DNA of 15,366 nt from Acidimicrobiales bacterium. GTDB lineage: Bacteria; Actinomycetota; Acidimicrobiia; Acidimicrobiales; Poriferisodalaceae. Both the position numbers and the translations under genes were made by a program. The DNA lies in the NCBI GenBank assembly GCA_020439485.1, contig JAGQSP010000110.1, positions 1 through 15,366 on the forward strand. Direction: 5' to 3'. Below, piece after piece: positions 13,995-15,366 of the stretch. Position 1 is the stretch's first letter. Each line of letters opens with the position of its first letter. Below the pieces are notes generated by a model. That model made no database searches. It was not told the DNA's origin and saw only the letters and a program-made list of their open reading frames with translations.

Positions 13995-14798
13995 ATGGCA
14001 ACCGACGAAGACGCACGCGGCCACCGGATAGGGCAGGTCGCTGCCGCGGCCGGCGTCACCGTACGCACGCTCCACTACTACGACGAGATCGGCTTGCTGA
14101 CCGCCGCGGGACGCACATACGCCGGGCACCGGGTCTACAGCGACGGCGACATCGCGGTCCTCTATCGCATCCAGTTGCTGCGCCAGCTAGGCCTTTCTCT
14201 CGACGAGGTTGGCGCCGCACTGAACGACCCCGACTGGGATCTGGCTTCGACCCTGCGAGCCCACCTGACCGCGACCGAGTCGCGCCTGACGGCCGGCACC
14301 AGGCTTCGGGGCCACCTCGCGTCCCTGCTCGCTCAACTGGACAACGCCGGCACTGCCGACCAACTGATGGAGGTACTCCAGGACATGACCGCTTTCGAAT
14401 CACCCGTCCGCCAACGCGTGTCGATCCTCGTGTACCAAGACCTCGAGGCGGCGTTCACACACCTGCAGCAGGTATTCGGACTGGGGCCCGGCAGCATCGA
14501 GCGCGACGGCCACGGGAATCCGGTTCACGCATCACTCGAAGCAGGCGACGGGGTCGTTTGGCTCCACCCCGAAACAGCCGAATTCGGCCTCAAGTCTCCC
14601 AAGACTCTCGGTGCCGCTACCGCGACGATGGCCATCATGGTCGACGATGTCGACGCCCACCACGCTGCAGCCAGCGACCGGGGAGCCGAGGTCGTCTACC
14701 CACCGGTAGATCAGCCCTACGGCTATCGCGAGTACAGCGCCCGCGACCTCGAGGGTGGGCTCTGGTCGTTCATGAAACCTCTGGAATCGGCCGGGTAG
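13995..14798 (+). CDS. MerR-family regulator fused to a VOC (glyoxalase-fold) domain
   Basis: A 267-residue fusion. Residues 10-76 are the MerR winged helix-turn-helix: RIGQVAAAAGVTVRTLHYYDEIGLL, then GHRVYSDGDIAVLYRIQLLRQLGLSLDEV. A helical, coiled-coil-like linker (about 80-135) would mediate dimerisation. Residues about 140-262 form a VOC module: VSILVYQDLEAAFTHLQQVFGL, then YGYREYSARDLEGGLWSFMKP. The VOC part probably serves as ligand sensor, since it occupies the usual effector position; residual enzyme activity cannot be excluded. There are no clustered cysteines, so it is not a metal sensor of the classical MerR kind. The promoter architecture at 13958-13988 indicates autoregulation. 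It follows the serine hydrolase by 73 bp on the same strand. Confidence 0.9.
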   Translation: MATDEDARGHRIGQVAAAAGVTVRTLHYYDEIGLLTAAGRTYAGHRVYSDGDIAVLYRIQLLRQLGLSLDEVGAALNDPDWDLASTLRAHLTATESRLTAGTRLRGHLASLLAQLDNAGTADQLMEVLQDMTAFESPVRQRVSILVYQDLEAAFTHLQQVFGLGPGSIERDGHGNPVHASLEAGDGVVWLHPETAEFGLKSPKTLGAATATMAIMVDDVDAHHAAASDRGAEVVYPPVDQPYGYREYSARDLEGGLWSFMKPLESAG

Positions 14799-14856
14799 GA
14801 CAGAGCCGACGGCCGGCATGGCGATCCATAGGCAGTGTGGCTGCGACAATTGGGTG

Positions 14857-15366
14857 ATGTCGATGGGTGGCACCAGCTCGTATCGCGACCTCCCTGCGAA
14901 CTTCACCGTGCCTCAGCTGGTCCGCGATGCCGTATCGGCAGCCGAGCGCCTCGATTTCGGCCTGTGCGTGCGACCCGAGATCGGTCGCCTTCTCGGCGTC
15001 TTGGCCGCCGGGCTGGGTTCGGGTGCGCTCATCGGTGAGACCGGAACCGGCACCGGCGCCGGGCTCGCCTGGCTTTTCGCACGCGCCCCGAGCGGCTGCA
15101 GGTTCCTGAGCTACGAGATCGACCCCGACCGCGCCGCCGCGGCCCGCCGACTGTTCGCCGACCACGACAACGTCACCATCGTCACCGGCGACGCAGCCGG
15201 CCTGTTCGCCGATGGGCCGTTCGACCTGCTCGTCCTCGACGGCGGGCCGGGCAGTGGAAAGACCCCCGACGACCCGCCTGTCGATCCGTCCAAGGTGCTG
15301 AGGCCTGGTGGCACCGTCACGGTTGACGACTACACCCCGGCCACGAGTTGGCCACCGACCTTCGGC
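14857..15366 (+). CDS. SAM-dependent methyltransferase, 3' end beyond the window
   Basis: 170 codons are visible and the frame runs off the right edge. The class I Rossmann methyltransferase motifs are clear: motif I LIGETGTGTGAGLAWLF (about 58-74), the acidic SAM-ribose residue E87 in SYEIDPDRAAAAR, DAAGLF, and the strand 4 motif FDLLVLDGG (D128). Next comes KVLRPGGTVTVDDYTP. The layout resembles O-methyltransferase family 3-like proteins; the substrate is unknown. Start candidates are GTG 14854, ATG 14857 and ATG 14863. No Shine-Dalgarno is seen, and GACAAT (14845-14850) could be a -10 giving a leaderless transcript. It lies 58 bp after the MerR-VOC gene and may be its target or simply a neighbour. 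Confidence 0.85.
   Translation, partial: MSMGGTSSYRDLPANFTVPQLVRDAVSAAERLDFGLCVRPEIGRLLGVLAAGLGSGALIGETGTGTGAGLAWLFARAPSGCRFLSYEIDPDRAAAARRLFADHDNVTIVTGDAAGLFADGPFDLLVLDGGPGSGKTPDDPPVDPSKVLRPGGTVTVDDYTPATSWPPTFG

Noticed and set aside
15241..15264. Walker A-like GGPGSGKT in the methyltransferase
   Set aside because: It fits GxxxxGKT by pattern but lies directly after the methyltransferase LVLDGG strand with no other P-loop NTPase features; likely chance.

Overview
The window is GC-rich, tightly packed DNA of an actinobacterium. Signs of this are the ArsC with an N-terminal helical domain, the SigK/RskA-type sigma and anti-sigma pair, the MPT70/MPT83-like fasciclin lipoprotein, and several genes with no Shine-Dalgarno whose promoters end at the start codon. 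An Acidimicrobiia-like marine or soil lineage seems likely, but this is inference: no rRNA or other phylogenetic marker is present. There are 17 protein genes, two of them cut by the window edges, and no tRNA, rRNA, CRISPR array, IS element or prophage.

Layout. 1-1030 (-): a CNNM/CBS membrane protein, truncated. It is divergent from arsC (1174-1851, +) across a nested palindrome. A GST-fold protein (1827-2903, -) meets arsC tail to tail. A GNAT acetyltransferase (2955-3407, +) converges on a large thiamine-diphosphate enzyme (3432-5051, -). Divergent from that enzyme is a very acidic Gly/Asp-rich protein of unknown function (5145-5690, +). A 14-bp perfect hairpin closes this part.

5799-9971 (-) is the most interesting block. 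In transcription order it holds a SigK-like ECF sigma factor, an RskA-like zinc anti-sigma factor (ATGA overlap), a sulfite-oxidase-fold molybdopterin enzyme fused to about five membrane helices, and a two-domain fasciclin lipoprotein with methionine-rich linkers. Three near-identical sites (minus strand CCATCCA-N11-GCTCCGAACC) lie before the sigma gene, the Mo enzyme and the fasciclin gene. They match the mycobacterial SigK promoter as I remember it. This suggests a self-amplifying envelope stress regulon, possibly a methionine-oxidation and repair system. Sigma factor, MsrP-like enzyme and Met-rich partner together recall, by analogy only, the proteobacterial SigF/YedY1/MrpX hypochlorite system.

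10249-15366 holds mostly single genes: a HAD hydrolase, a GNAT-like protein, a two-domain VOC protein and a YCII/DGPF protein (both -), a class C beta-lactamase-like serine hydrolase, a MerR regulator fused to a VOC domain with a textbook 19-bp-spacer promoter, and a SAM methyltransferase cut by the right edge. No stretch over 300 bases lacks a gene; the longest gap is 9972-10248, which carries the sigma-gene promoter.
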